From the NCBI RefSeq assembly GCF_001238295.1, contig NZ_LGXZ01000012.1:1-64000 (forward strand): DNA of 64,000 bases, read 5' to 3'. The DNA comes from Ruegeria sp. 6PALISEP08 (GTDB lineage: Bacteria > Pseudomonadota > Alphaproteobacteria > Rhodobacterales > Rhodobacteraceae). A program made the translations under genes and the position numbers. The notes under the pieces are model-generated. The model was not told where the DNA came from. It made no database searches and was given only the letters and a program-made list of their open reading frames with translations. This document shows positions 37,290 to 45,721 of this stretch, piece after piece (position 1 is the first letter of the stretch; the number at the start of each line of letters is the position of its first letter).

Positions 37290-37738
37290 TCGGAGTACCA
37301 AAGGCACCGCTCTATCTGGGGCTGGCGGGGTTGATTCCCTTTGTCTGGGGCGCATTGACCTATCTGAACGGCGACCTGAACGCCTGGGGTGCGCAGAACC
37401 TTGGCGCGCGATTTGTGGGACCGTACGTGCAGCTGTTCTATGGCTCGGTCATCCTGAGTTTTATGTCCGGTGTTCTTTGGGGTTTTGCCACCAAGACTTC
37501 GGGCAGCAAGGCAGGTCTGTGTTACACCCTGTCTGTCCTACCCGCGCTTTGGGCCTTTTTCATGACAGGTGGCGGGCCGGTTCAGGCAGGCACGAACCTG
37601 ATGTACGGGTTTGCCGGTTTGCTGGTGCTGGATGCCCTGTTTTCTTATTGGCGGCTGACACCGGTCTGGTGGATGCGGTTGCGCATCCTGCTGACCGCCG
37701 TCGTTGTCGCCAGCCTTGCCGTCGGAGTTTACTTATGA
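37286..37738 (+). CDS. DUF3429 membrane protein
   Basis: This 150-residue protein has five hydrophobic segments: a first helix [19 protein letters not shown], then [20 protein letters not shown], a third near residues 74-88, a fourth near 98-115 and a last helix to the end. This is the DUF3429 layout. A GTG start overlaps the ispH stop (GTGA). No function is known. Confidence 0.85.
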   Translation: MIGVPKAPLYLGLAGLIPFVWGALTYLNGDLNAWGAQNLGARFVGPYVQLFYGSVILSFMSGVLWGFATKTSGSKAGLCYTLSVLPALWAFFMTGGGPVQAGTNLMYGFAGLLVLDALFSYWRLTPVWWMRLRILLTAVVVASLAVGVYL

Positions 37739-38322
37739 CCGACAAACGCACGATCAACGCCTATACCCCTAGGGTGGCCGAATATCTGAACATCCCGTTG
37801 CCCCCCGAACAGCTCGAGGCGCGTCAGGAATTTGCCGATGCAGTCTGTGCGGGTGGTTATGTGCTGGATCTGGGGTCCGGGCCCGGGTCAGACAGCGGTT
37901 TCCTGATGCGCCAGGGTCTAAAGGTAAGGGCGCTGGACGCGACGCCTGCCTTTGTGGACCATGCCCGTGAGAACGGAGTAGACGCGCATCTCGGCACGTT
38001 TGATGACGTGACCGAGACCTCGGTCTATGACGGTGTCTATGCCAGCTTTTCGCTGCTGCACGCGCCGCGCGCAGATTTCCCGCGCCACCTGAAGGCGATC
38101 CACAACGCCCTAAAGCCCGAAGGCCAGTTGTTTCTGGGCATGAAGCTGGGCACTGGTGAACACAGGGACGAACTGGATCGCTATTATACATATTATACCG
38201 AGGCCGAGATCGAAGGCGCTCTGACCCAGGCTGGGTTCACGATTGACCGCAGCGTCAAGGGGATGGGCAAGGGTCTGGCCGGGTCTTATGACGGATTTAT
38301 ATTGGTGTTTGCTCATGCCTGA
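37735..38322 (+). CDS. Class I SAM-dependent methyltransferase
   Basis: This 195-residue methyltransferase has motif [16 protein letters not shown] at about residues 43-57, motif [19 protein letters not shown], and a motif near [21 protein letters not shown]. Its ATG overlaps the DUF3429 stop by four bases (ATGA), and its own stop lies eight bases inside rnhA. The methyl acceptor is unknown; the small-molecule type (Methyltransf_11/25 like) is likely. Confidence 0.88.
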   Translation: MTDKRTINAYTPRVAEYLNIPLPPEQLEARQEFADAVCAGGYVLDLGSGPGSDSGFLMRQGLKVRALDATPAFVDHARENGVDAHLGTFDDVTETSVYDGVYASFSLLHAPRADFPRHLKAIHNALKPEGQLFLGMKLGTGEHRDELDRYYTYYTEAEIEGALTQAGFTIDRSVKGMGKGLAGSYDGFILVFAHA

Positions 38323-38782
38323 TTTGTTTGCCTATACCGATGGTGCCTGTTCCGGCAATCCCGGCCCCGGAGGCTGGGGCGCGCTGCTGCGCGCGATGGA
38401 CGGGGACACCGTTCTAAAAGAACGTGAGCTGAACGGGGGCGAGGCCGAGACAACCAACAACCGGATGGAACTGCTGGCCGCCATAAGCGCGCTGGAGGCG
38501 CTGGAGCGCTCGTCGACGATCACCATCGTGACCGACAGCGCGTATGTGAAGAACGGCGTCACCGGCTGGATCTTTGGCTGGAAGCGGAACGGTTGGAAAA
38601 CTTCGAACAAGAAACCGGTCAAGAACGTCGATCTGTGGCAACGTCTGGACGAAGCGCAAGAACGGCATGATGTGACCTGGGAGTGGGTCAAGGGACATGC
38701 GGGCCACCCCGAGAACGAAAAGGCCGATGAGTTGGCCCGCGCAGGCATGGCGCCGTTCAGACCCAAGAAGGCGCAGGCGTGA
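38315..38782 (+). CDS. rnhA: Ribonuclease HI
   Basis: RNase HI degrades the RNA strand of RNA-DNA hybrids. The 155-residue protein has the catalytic residues Asp9 ([16 protein letters not shown]), Glu52 (NNRMEL), Asp74 (VTDSAYV) and the final Asp in [10 protein letters not shown], with the basic handle ([16 protein letters not shown]) intact. The ATG at 38315 is inside the methyltransferase gene end by eight bases; the longer frame upstream is not supported. Confidence 0.97.
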   Translation: MPDLFAYTDGACSGNPGPGGWGALLRAMDGDTVLKERELNGGEAETTNNRMELLAAISALEALERSSTITIVTDSAYVKNGVTGWIFGWKRNGWKTSNKKPVKNVDLWQRLDEAQERHDVTWEWVKGHAGHPENEKADELARAGMAPFRPKKAQA

Positions 38783-39402
38783 CCTCGCTATCCTTGCTGG
38801 ATTACGCCTCGGTCCTGATCTTTGCGCTGACCGGGGCTTTGGTGGCCAGCCGCGCCCAGCTGGATCTGGTCGGGTTTGCTTTCATGGCCTGTCTGACCGC
38901 AGTCGGAGGCGGTACAGTGCGTGATCTGTTGTTGGACCGGCACCCTATCTTCTGGGTCGGCCAACCGGACTACATACTGATCGCCGTTGCCGCCGCGGTT
39001 CTGGTGTTCTTTACCGCACATTTGATGGAAAGCCGTTACAACTGGCTGGTTTGGCTGGACAGTTTTGCACTGTCGGTTGCCGTTGCTGCCGGAACAGGCG
39101 CTGCTTTTTCTCTGGATCAATCCGGTATCATTGTCGTGCTGATGGGGGTGACAACCGGATGTCTGGGCGGGCTGATGCGCGATGTGGTCTGCAACGAGGT
39201 GCCACTGGTGCTGAAACAGGGTGAGCTTTATGTCTCTTGCGCATTTACTGGCGCGCTGACGGCGGTGTTGGCTGTCCATTTTGGGACAGAACCTGCGCTT
39301 GCACTGGCTCTCTGCGCGTTGGTCTGCTGGGCGTTGCGAGCCGGATCATTGGTATTTGGCTGGCAATTGCCCGTCTACAAAAGCCGCCCACCGCGCAACT
39401 AA
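38779..39402 (+). CDS. TRIC/UPF0126 family cation channel protein
   Basis: This 207-residue membrane protein has about seven helices made of two repeats, each with the glycine-rich signature: [13 protein letters not shown] in the first, [20 protein letters not shown] in the second. This is the trimeric intracellular cation (TRIC) channel fold. A GTG start overlaps the rnhA stop (GTGA), and it is the last gene of the ispH unit. Confidence 0.92.
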   Translation: MTSLSLLDYASVLIFALTGALVASRAQLDLVGFAFMACLTAVGGGTVRDLLLDRHPIFWVGQPDYILIAVAAAVLVFFTAHLMESRYNWLVWLDSFALSVAVAAGTGAAFSLDQSGIIVVLMGVTTGCLGGLMRDVVCNEVPLVLKQGELYVSCAFTGALTAVLAVHFGTEPALALALCALVCWALRAGSLVFGWQLPVYKSRPPRN

Positions 39403-39467
39403 GTCTGTCGGTGGACGTCAAAGCACTGTGCTGATACCCCTTTGGAAAGCGCAGCCCGGAGGCCAAC

Positions 39468-40070
39468 GTGACCTTTAGACTTACATCCATTGCCGCCTGT
39501 CTGGCCCTGCTCGCCTCGTGCGGGCAATACTACACACCTGTCAGTTTTGTGGCGCAGGGCGACCAGATCATTGCCTCGGGCACAATTGATGAAACGACGC
39601 TATCCGCTTTTGAGGAGGCCATCTCTGAAAACCCCGAAGCCCGAACACTGGTCCTGCAGTACATCGAAGGATCCGTCGACGATGACGCCAATGTCATCTT
39701 CAGCCGCGCGGTGCGCAGGGCCGGTTTCGATACAATCGTGCCCTCAAACGGTCTGGTCGCCAGCGGAGGTACCGACCTTTTCCTGGCCGGAAAGCGCCGC
39801 GTGTTGCAACCGGGGGCCTGTGTCGGCGTTCACAGTTGGGCCGGATCTGGGCTGGTGGCCACCGAATTGCCCAAGGATGACCCGGAACATGACCGATACC
39901 TGGACTATTTCAAAGACATAGGCGTGGATGAGGAATTTTATTGGTACACGCTTTATGCTGCCCCGGCCGACAGTATGCACTGGATGACCGCCGCCGAGGC
40001 GAACCGCTACGAGATGACCACTAGAGGTGCCCTGGCACTTAGCTCGGCCACGGAGTGCGACGCGCGATAA
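39468..40070 (+). CDS. Lipoprotein with a ClpP-like serine protease fold
   Basis: The 200-residue product has a signal peptide with lipobox LLASC (Cys18), then a domain that resembles ClpP: Ser99 in the GLVASGGTDLFLAG turn, followed 23 residues later by His122 in PGACVGVHSW. In ClpP the catalytic Ser sits in an ASMG turn and His in a short strand at nearly this distance. A third acidic residue could come from the following DDPEHDRYLDYF region. The start is GTG after CGGAGG. I infer an envelope-anchored hydrolase of the ClpP/crotonase fold; activity is unproven. It follows the TRIC gene by 65 bases. Confidence 0.65.
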   Translation: MTFRLTSIAACLALLASCGQYYTPVSFVAQGDQIIASGTIDETTLSAFEEAISENPEARTLVLQYIEGSVDDDANVIFSRAVRRAGFDTIVPSNGLVASGGTDLFLAGKRRVLQPGACVGVHSWAGSGLVATELPKDDPEHDRYLDYFKDIGVDEEFYWYTLYAAPADSMHWMTAAEANRYEMTTRGALALSSATECDAR

Positions 40071-40071
40071 A

Positions 40072-40893
40072 TCAGCGTGTCATCAAGCGCGCACCGATTT
40101 CCTTAACGAATTTCGCGGCCACCATCGCGGTCATACCATAAGGGTCGCGATGCGGATTCAATTCGACAATATCTGCCCCGACCAATTGACCTTCGAACCG
40201 GTGGATCAGGTTGATAACTTCGCGCGTGCTCAGCCCGCCAGGTTCGTGATGCGAGACGCCCGGGGCAAAGGCCGGGTCCAGCGCATCCAGATCCAGTGAC
40301 AGGTAAACTGGGCCATCAAAGGAAATCTGCAGGTCGGGGCTCCAGTTGCGCATATCGATCACCTGGACCCCGAACTTGTCAGCCTGTTCGCGCTGATGCG
40401 CGTTCATGGTACGGATGCCGACCTGCACCAGCCGCTTGATCGGGCAGTTTTCCATCACGCGCGCAAAGGGGCAGCCATGGCCCAACGGGCCGATATCCTG
40501 TTCGTCGTACAGATCGGGGTGGCTGTCGATATGCAGGATATTCAACCTTTCGTACTTCTCCGCATGGGCCTTGATCAATGGATAGGCCACGGAATGGTCG
40601 CCGCCCAGCGACAACAGGCGTGCACCGGTTGCGATACGCTTGGCAGCTTCGGCTTCGATCCGGTCAATCGGCTCCTGACCGCGCATCTCAAAAACATCCA
40701 AGTCGCCGGTATCTCGGAATCTCTCGGTCGCGCCCAAGTCGGTGCCATCCTCGGCGGTCAGGTTGGCGGCACCGGAATGTAACGCTTCGCGAATGCGTCC
40801 AGGGGCGAAGGCAGGGCCTTGCAGGAACGAGGAATGCAGGTCCAGCGGAACGCCCATCAGAGCAACGTCACCCGGTTTCAGATCGTGCGGCAT
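40072..40893 (-). CDS. Arginase/agmatinase family hydrolase
   Basis: This 273-residue ureohydrolase-fold protein has the binuclear manganese motifs: GGDHSVAYP, HIDSHPDLYDE (with Ser where Ala is usual in DAHxD) and SLDLDALDPAFAPG, plus the closing VGADIVELNPHRD. Members hydrolyse arginine, agmatine, guanidinobutyrate or formiminoglutamate; the substrate cannot be assigned here. It is convergent with the ClpP-like gene, with a one-base gap. Confidence 0.88.
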   Translation of the reverse strand: MPHDLKPGDVALMGVPLDLHSSFLQGPAFAPGRIREALHSGAANLTAEDGTDLGATERFRDTGDLDVFEMRGQEPIDRIEAEAAKRIATGARLLSLGGDHSVAYPLIKAHAEKYERLNILHIDSHPDLYDEQDIGPLGHGCPFARVMENCPIKRLVQVGIRTMNAHQREQADKFGVQVIDMRNWSPDLQISFDGPVYLSLDLDALDPAFAPGVSHHEPGGLSTREVINLIHRFEGQLVGADIVELNPHRDPYGMTAMVAAKFVKEIGARLMTR

Positions 40894-40953
40894 CGACAGC
40901 CTCCCTTGTCGTTGAACGCGATCTGGCCGGAGAGTTGGCGCAAGGTCAAGGCG

Positions 40954-41190
40954 TTAACGGCGCAGATAGGTCTGCCAGATCCAGATCACCAGCAATGCCC
41001 CAAGGACCGCCCCTACAAACCCTGACAGCCAGCCCATGACGGTTAGCAGAAACCGAAGCAGAAGCCCTCCGATCAACGCCCCCACGATGCCGATCAGCAT
41101 GGTCGTCGCGATATCCGCCTCGATCCGCATCAAACGGGTGGCGAGGAACCCTGCCGCAGCACCGATGATGATCAACACAACGATGGGCAT
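40954..41190 (-). CDS. GlsB/YeaQ/YmgE-type small membrane protein
   Basis: This 78-residue protein has three hydrophobic segments with glycine-rich turns (LIIIGAAAGFLATRLM, TTMLIGIVGALIGGLLLRFLL, GFVGAVLGALLVIWIWQTYLRR), the pattern of the transglycosylase-associated / YeaQ family. Members are general-stress membrane proteins of unclear mechanism. It is the second of two small membrane genes after fmt, one base from its neighbour's end. Confidence 0.8.
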   Translation of the reverse strand: MPIVVLIIIGAAAGFLATRLMRIEADIATTMLIGIVGALIGGLLLRFLLTVMGWLSGFVGAVLGALLVIWIWQTYLRR

Positions 41191-41191
41191 C

Positions 41192-41428
41192 TCATTTCCT
41201 CCAATGGGTCGGAACGATAATCAGGGCACCAACGGACGATATCACCGCATCCAGACCTGGCGGGCCAAAGCTGATCCCGAACATGATACGCACGAAATAG
41301 AACAGGAACGCCCCGCCCACACAGATGATGATGGATTGCAAATAGCCGTTACGGGTAAAACCGGTCTGTTCGGACAGGTATCCGACAATCCCGGCGATCA
41401 CGACGGTGCCCATCATCACCATGAACAT
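41192..41428 (-). CDS. Small membrane protein, second of a tandem pair
   Basis: This 78-residue protein has two or three hydrophobic stretches (MFMVMMGTVVIAGIVGYLSEQ, YLQSIIICVGGAFLFYFVRIMFG, DAVISSVGALIIV). It is the same length as the YeaQ-type protein next to it and has similar glycine-helix patterning, but the family match is weaker. It lies six bases after fmt and one base before its partner, so all belong to the def-fmt transcription unit. Confidence 0.7.
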   Translation of the reverse strand: MFMVMMGTVVIAGIVGYLSEQTGFTRNGYLQSIIICVGGAFLFYFVRIMFGISFGPPGLDAVISSVGALIIVPTHWRK

Positions 41429-41434
41429 ATGGCT

Positions 41435-42349
41435 TTACTCCGAAGACAGCCGAGTGCCGGTGGGTATTGCCCAGCCCCGTAGGAAGGTTTCCCTATCCTG
41501 CGCGCCTTTGCCTGCCCTTTGCAAGCGCAGCAGTTCGACAGCACCCTGCCCACAGGCCACGTACAGATCATCATTCAGAACCTCCCCCGGAGCGCCCTGC
41601 CCGTCCACCAAACGCGACGCCAGCAGTTTGATGCGTTCACCATCCATCTCGGTCCATGCCCCGGGAAAGGGTGACAGGCCCCGGATTTGCCTGTCGACGT
41701 CGACCGCCCGACGTGTCCAGTCGACGCGGGCTTCGGATTTGTCGATCTTGGAGGCGTAGGTCACGCCGTCCTCAGGCTGAGGTTCGGGCGTGAGATCCTG
41801 TAGCTTAGAAAGCGCATCGACGATCAGCGCCGCCCCCATGGTTGAGAGCCGGTCATGCAGTTGCGCGGTTGTTTCCTCTGGTTCAATCGCTGTCGCCTGC
41901 CGCAGCAGAACCGGGCCTGTATCCAGACCAGCCTCCATCTGCATGATGCAAATGCCTGTCTCGGTATCGCCGGACATGATCGCCCGATGAATCGGCGCAG
42001 CCCCGCGCCAGCGCGGCAGAAGGCTGGCATGGATGTTCAGGCAACCCTGCTTGGGCGCATCCAGAACGGGTTGTGGCAGGATCAGGCCATAGGCCACAAC
42101 CACGGCCACATCCGCATTCAACGCGGCAAAGGCATCCTGCTCCTCGGCTGATCTCAACGAAACCGGATGGCGGACGCGCAAGTCCAGAGCCTCGGCCCGG
42201 GCGTGAACGGGCGTTGGGCGGTCTTTCTTGCCGCGACCGGCGGGGCGTGGGGGTTGGCAATAGACGGCGGCAATCTCATGCCCGGCCTCGACCAGTGCAT
42301 CCAGAACCGGCACCGAGAAATCCGGGGTTCCCATGAAGACAACGCGCAT
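41435..42349 (-). CDS. fmt: Methionyl-tRNA formyltransferase
   Basis: Fmt formylates Met-tRNA(fMet) with 10-formyltetrahydrofolate, preparing the initiator for translation. The 304-residue protein has the N-terminal [19 protein letters not shown], the folate-binding [20 protein letters not shown] with Asn-His-Ser, [12 protein letters not shown] with the catalytic Asp, and a C-terminal OB domain starting near residue 205. It forms one unit with the two deformylase-family genes. Confidence 0.97.
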   Translation of the reverse strand: MRVVFMGTPDFSVPVLDALVEAGHEIAAVYCQPPRPAGRGKKDRPTPVHARAEALDLRVRHPVSLRSAEEQDAFAALNADVAVVVAYGLILPQPVLDAPKQGCLNIHASLLPRWRGAAPIHRAIMSGDTETGICIMQMEAGLDTGPVLLRQATAIEPEETTAQLHDRLSTMGAALIVDALSKLQDLTPEPQPEDGVTYASKIDKSEARVDWTRRAVDVDRQIRGLSPFPGAWTEMDGERIKLLASRLVDGQGAPGEVLNDDLYVACGQGAVELLRLQRAGKGAQDRETFLRGWAIPTGTRLSSE

Positions 42350-42351
42350 CT

Positions 42352-42846
42352 TTACCCCTGCTTTTTTGCTTTGCGCAGCAGCATGTCACGTTTGACCTTG
42401 CTGAGCCGGTCGAAAAACATCCGTCCGTTCAGATGATCGATCTGATGCTGCACGCTGGTGGCGTCTATGCCAACAAAATCTCGGCGATCCACCATGCCCT
42501 GCTCATTCAGGAACTTCACCGTTACTGCGCGCGGTCGTTTGATCTTGGCCGACACGCCGGGCAGGTTTGGACTGGCTTCTTCGTGTTCGCGCAGCTCGAT
42601 CGAGCTGTGCAGGATTTCCGGGTTGGCCAGACGTACGGCCTTACCCCGTTCGGCCGACCCATCGACCACAGCCAAGCGCAACATCACGCCGATCTGCGGC
42701 GCAGCTAGACCAACGCCGGGCATCGCATCCATCGTGTCGATCATGTCATCCCAGATGGCCCGGATCGCATCAGTGATTTCAACCACCTCATCCGCTTTGG
42801 TGCGCAGGCGTTTGTCGGGCCATGGCAGGCAGGGGCGGACGGTCAT
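42352..42846 (-). CDS. Degenerate peptide deformylase homologue
   Basis: This 164-residue protein aligns over its length with peptide deformylase but has lost key residues. Motif 1 GVGLAAPQ (44-51) is intact. Motif 2, normally EGCLS with the metal-binding Cys, reads EASPN (90-94), with Ser92 at the Cys position. Motif 3, normally HEIDH, reads HQIDH (134-138), so the catalytic Glu is Gln. The two His ligands remain, but hydrolysis by the normal mechanism should be impossible. The open frame is intact and overlaps the canonical def by four bases and fmt closely, so it appears maintained. It may be a regulator, a binding protein or an enzyme with changed chemistry. Confidence 0.88.
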   Translation of the reverse strand: MTVRPCLPWPDKRLRTKADEVVEITDAIRAIWDDMIDTMDAMPGVGLAAPQIGVMLRLAVVDGSAERGKAVRLANPEILHSSIELREHEEASPNLPGVSAKIKRPRAVTVKFLNEQGMVDRRDFVGIDATSVQHQIDHLNGRMFFDRLSKVKRDMLLRKAKKQG

Positions 42847-43361
42847 GTCCGGGTCCGTTCGCGTTTCAGCTTTTGCATCTTGCGGGTAATCATCTGCCGT
42901 TTCAGCGGCTTGAGATAGTCGATGAACAGCTTGCCGTTCAAATGGTCGATCTCATGCTGCACACAAGTCGCCCAAAGCCCGTCAAAGGTTTCCTGCTGAA
43001 GCTTGCCGTTCTGATCCATCCAAGTGACATCGACCACCTTGGGGCGGGTCACTTCGGCATATTGATCGGGGATGGACAAGCAGCCTTCTTCGTAAACACT
43101 GGTTTCATCCGAAGACGCAACGACCTCGGGGTTGAACATGATCAGGGGGCGCGGTGTCTCGCCCTCTTCCTTGACGCAATCAATCACGATCAGCCGGTCC
43201 AGCACACCGATCTGAGGCGCGGCCAGGCCGACGCCGGGCGCATCATACATGGTTTCCAGCATGTCGTCGGCCAGTTTGCGCAGCTCGTCCGTAAGGTCGT
43301 CAACGGGCGCGCAGACCTTCTTCAGGCGGGGGTCGGGATGGATCAGGATATTGCGTTTCAT
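42843..43361 (-). CDS. def: Peptide deformylase
   Basis: Def removes the formyl group from nascent protein N-termini. The 172-residue protein has all canonical motifs: GVGLAAPQ at 43-50, EGCLS at 92-96 with metal ligand Cys94, and HEIDH at 136-140 with catalytic Glu137. It begins the def-def-like-fmt unit, and its stop overlaps the next start (ATGA). Confidence 0.97.
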   Translation of the reverse strand: MKRNILIHPDPRLKKVCAPVDDLTDELRKLADDMLETMYDAPGVGLAAPQIGVLDRLIVIDCVKEEGETPRPLIMFNPEVVASSDETSVYEEGCLSIPDQYAEVTRPKVVDVTWMDQNGKLQQETFDGLWATCVQHEIDHLNGKLFIDYLKPLKRQMITRKMQKLKRERTRT

Positions 43362-43455
43362 GAGGCTGATTTAGGCCATCCCGCCCCGCGCCGCAACGCC
43401 CCCCTTGCACCTGCCCGATTTGCGATTAGCTTTCGACCAACAGAACGGAGCAGAC

Positions 43456-44628
43456 ATGACTTTCAACGACCTGATCGACCGCCGGGGCACCAACAGTTCA
43501 AAATGGGACAAGATGGAGACGCTGTATGGTGTCTCACCCGAGGATGGGCTGGCCATGTGGACGGCCGATTCCGATTACCAAACAGCGCCTTGCGTGATCG
43601 ACGCGGTGCGCAAAGCGGCAGATCTTGGCGTGTTCGGCTATTCCTGGATGCACCCGGATTATCTGGCTGCGGTCCAGTGGTGGATGAAAGCTCGCCACGA
43701 CTGGGAGATCGACACCGATTGGATTTTGACGACCCAAGGCTTGGGCAACGCAATTGCGCTGTCACTGGATGTCTGGACTAAGCCGGGCGATGGCATCGTG
43801 ATCTTCACCCCGGTTTATCATGAGTTTGCCCACAAGGTGAACAAATCGGGCCGCAAAGTCGTGGAATGCCCGCTAGTGCGTGAAGGCGACAGCTATGGCC
43901 TTGATCTGGAGGACGCTCAGTCGCGTTTGGATGGGTCCGAGACGATGCTGCTGTGGTGTTCGCCGCAGAATCCGTCGGGTCGGGTTTGGACGCCGGAGGA
44001 GCTGCGCGCCGTGGCCGCGTTTGCCGAACGCAACGGCTTGATCTTAGTGTCGGACGAAATTCACCACGATCTGGTCTATGCCGGCACCAAATTTGTGCCG
44101 ATGGATGTTGCGGCCCCGGATGCACGACCCTGGACTGTGACGCTGACCGCTGCGTCAAAGACATTCAACATCGCCGGGCAACGCACCGGCAACATGATCA
44201 TTCCTGATCCCAAGCTGCGCGCGACCATGAAGCATCGGTTGCAGACGCTGGACTACGACCCTAGCGCACTGGGTGTGGCGATGATCACTGCCGCCTACAG
44301 CCCCGAGGGCGCCGAATGGGTGGATGCCCAGATCGCACATCTGGAGGGCAATCGCCGTCTGTTCGATCAGACCATTGCTGAAATTCCGGGCCTGTGGTCG
44401 ATGCCGTTGCAATCGACTTATCTGGCCTGGGTCGATTTCTCGGGCACTGGCATGCATCATGACGAGTTTGTCCGCCGCCTGCGCGAGGATGCGCGGATTG
44501 CGACCTCGCCAGGTCCTGGTTTTGGCGCTGGTGGAGAGACGTTCGAACGGTTTAATCTCGCAACGCAACGGGCGCGGGTCGAGGAAGCTTGCGCGCGATT
44601 GAAACGAGCCTTCGAGGATCTGCAATAA
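43456..44628 (+). CDS. MalY/PatB-type PLP C-S lyase
   Basis: This 390-residue fold-type I PLP enzyme resembles PatB and MalY, which cleave cystathionine or related C-S bonds. Signatures are the N-terminal DRRGTNSSKWD, MWTADSDYQTAPCV, CSPQNPSGRVWTPEELR, the VSDEIHHDLVY segment, and the PLP-binding Lys235 in LTAASKTFNIAGQRTGNMI. The ATG at 43456 follows GGAG; a longer frame upstream is weak. It is divergent from def and followed three bases later by the L,D-transpeptidase. Confidence 0.92.
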   Translation: MTFNDLIDRRGTNSSKWDKMETLYGVSPEDGLAMWTADSDYQTAPCVIDAVRKAADLGVFGYSWMHPDYLAAVQWWMKARHDWEIDTDWILTTQGLGNAIALSLDVWTKPGDGIVIFTPVYHEFAHKVNKSGRKVVECPLVREGDSYGLDLEDAQSRLDGSETMLLWCSPQNPSGRVWTPEELRAVAAFAERNGLILVSDEIHHDLVYAGTKFVPMDVAAPDARPWTVTLTAASKTFNIAGQRTGNMIIPDPKLRATMKHRLQTLDYDPSALGVAMITAAYSPEGAEWVDAQIAHLEGNRRLFDQTIAEIPGLWSMPLQSTYLAWVDFSGTGMHHDEFVRRLREDARIATSPGPGFGAGGETFERFNLATQRARVEEACARLKRAFEDLQ

Positions 44629-44631
44629 GAC

Positions 44632-45159
44632 ATGCGGCGGTTGGAGCTGATATGTCTCATTCTGTTGACACTAGGTGCCGGCTGGTTTGGCTGGCACCGC
44701 TATGGCCCGCGCTCGCCGGCCCGTCCGCTGGCGCCCGAAGCCACACGCATTGACCATATCCTGATTGAGAAATCCGCCCGCCGCCTGACTGCCTCGCTGG
44801 ACGGGGCAGTGGTGATGCAGGCCGGCATTTCGTTAGGTTTTGCCCCGGACGGAGCCAAGCAGATTGAAGGGGACGGAAAAACCCCTGTCGGGCTTTATGA
44901 AATTAATCGACGCAACCCGAACAGCGCCTTTCACCTGTCACTAGGAATAGACTATCCCCAACCCGATGACATTAAACGCGCACGTCTGAAGGGTGAGGAC
45001 CCCGGAGGAGACATCTTCATCCATGGGCAACCAAACGGTGTGGTCGGTGTTACCCTGCCCGGAGACTGGACATTGGGCTGTATTGCACTGTCGAATGCCG
45101 AAATGGCGCAGCTTTGGAGCCTGACAGAAACCGGCACGGCCGTCGAAATCCGGCCCTAA
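44632..45159 (+). CDS. L,D-transpeptidase family protein
   Basis: This 175-residue YkuD-fold protein has a single N-terminal membrane segment (LELICLILLTLGAGWFGW) and the catalytic motif with His131 (FIHGQPN) and Cys150 (TLGCIALSNAEM), spaced as in family members that crosslink peptidoglycan or attach proteins to it. GDGKTPVGLYEINRRNPNS is the usual substrate-binding strand. It starts three bases after patB and may be co-transcribed with it. Confidence 0.9.
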   Translation: MRRLELICLILLTLGAGWFGWHRYGPRSPARPLAPEATRIDHILIEKSARRLTASLDGAVVMQAGISLGFAPDGAKQIEGDGKTPVGLYEINRRNPNSAFHLSLGIDYPQPDDIKRARLKGEDPGGDIFIHGQPNGVVGVTLPGDWTLGCIALSNAEMAQLWSLTETGTAVEIRP

Positions 45160-45509
45160 TCCTCGTGCCCCAATAGGGCAATCGGTGCATCCGGCGCGCG
45201 ATAGAAATCGAGCGGAGCCTTGTCATGGGCTGCGGTGCTGCGTTTGAATTCATACCGCATTTCACCACCTTCGTCCTCATCCGCGACGATCAGGCATTGG
45301 TAAAGATGGTTTGCCCCATCATAAATATCGACCAGCCCGCGCAGACGCGGGGTGGTTTGGGCCTCAACCGTAAATCCATCTTTCCACAATTTAAGAATTT
45401 TGTATGTATTGTTGCCCATTTCCGCCCGCAAACGGCTGGCTTTCTTCATGGTGGCGATTCGGGCCGCGTCCAACTCGGCGCGTATTTCCTTTGAAACATA
45501 GGTACTCAT
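45156..45509 (-). CDS. Hypothetical protein
   Basis: A 117-residue basic/mixed protein with an N-terminal predicted helix (STYVSKEIRAELDAARIATMKKASRLRAEMG), then a strand-rich part (YKILKLWKDGFTVEAQTTPRLRGLVDIYDGANHLYQCLIVADEDEGGEMRYEFKRST). I do not recognise it. The ATG at 45509 follows a GGGGGAACGGA stretch. It is convergent with the L,D-transpeptidase gene and overlaps its end by four bases. No membrane segment is seen. Confidence 0.65.
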   Translation of the reverse strand: MSTYVSKEIRAELDAARIATMKKASRLRAEMGNNTYKILKLWKDGFTVEAQTTPRLRGLVDIYDGANHLYQCLIVADEDEGGEMRYEFKRSTAAHDKAPLDFYRAPDAPIALLGHED

Positions 45510-45721
45510 TAATCCGTTCCCCCGCTTATGAGTTCTATTGTGCGGGAAGAGTTGTAAAAATCCAGTGAACCGCATCACAGATCACGTTCTATCCGAAGTC
45601 TGTTGCACAGAAATCCCGACCCCGACTGTGCGACAATGCAGAGCTCTTGCGCGAGTGTTCGGATAGGAAGATGCCGGGCATGGGCCTATCTTTGGCGAAA
45701 CGCTTTTGCGGAGGAAAAGAA

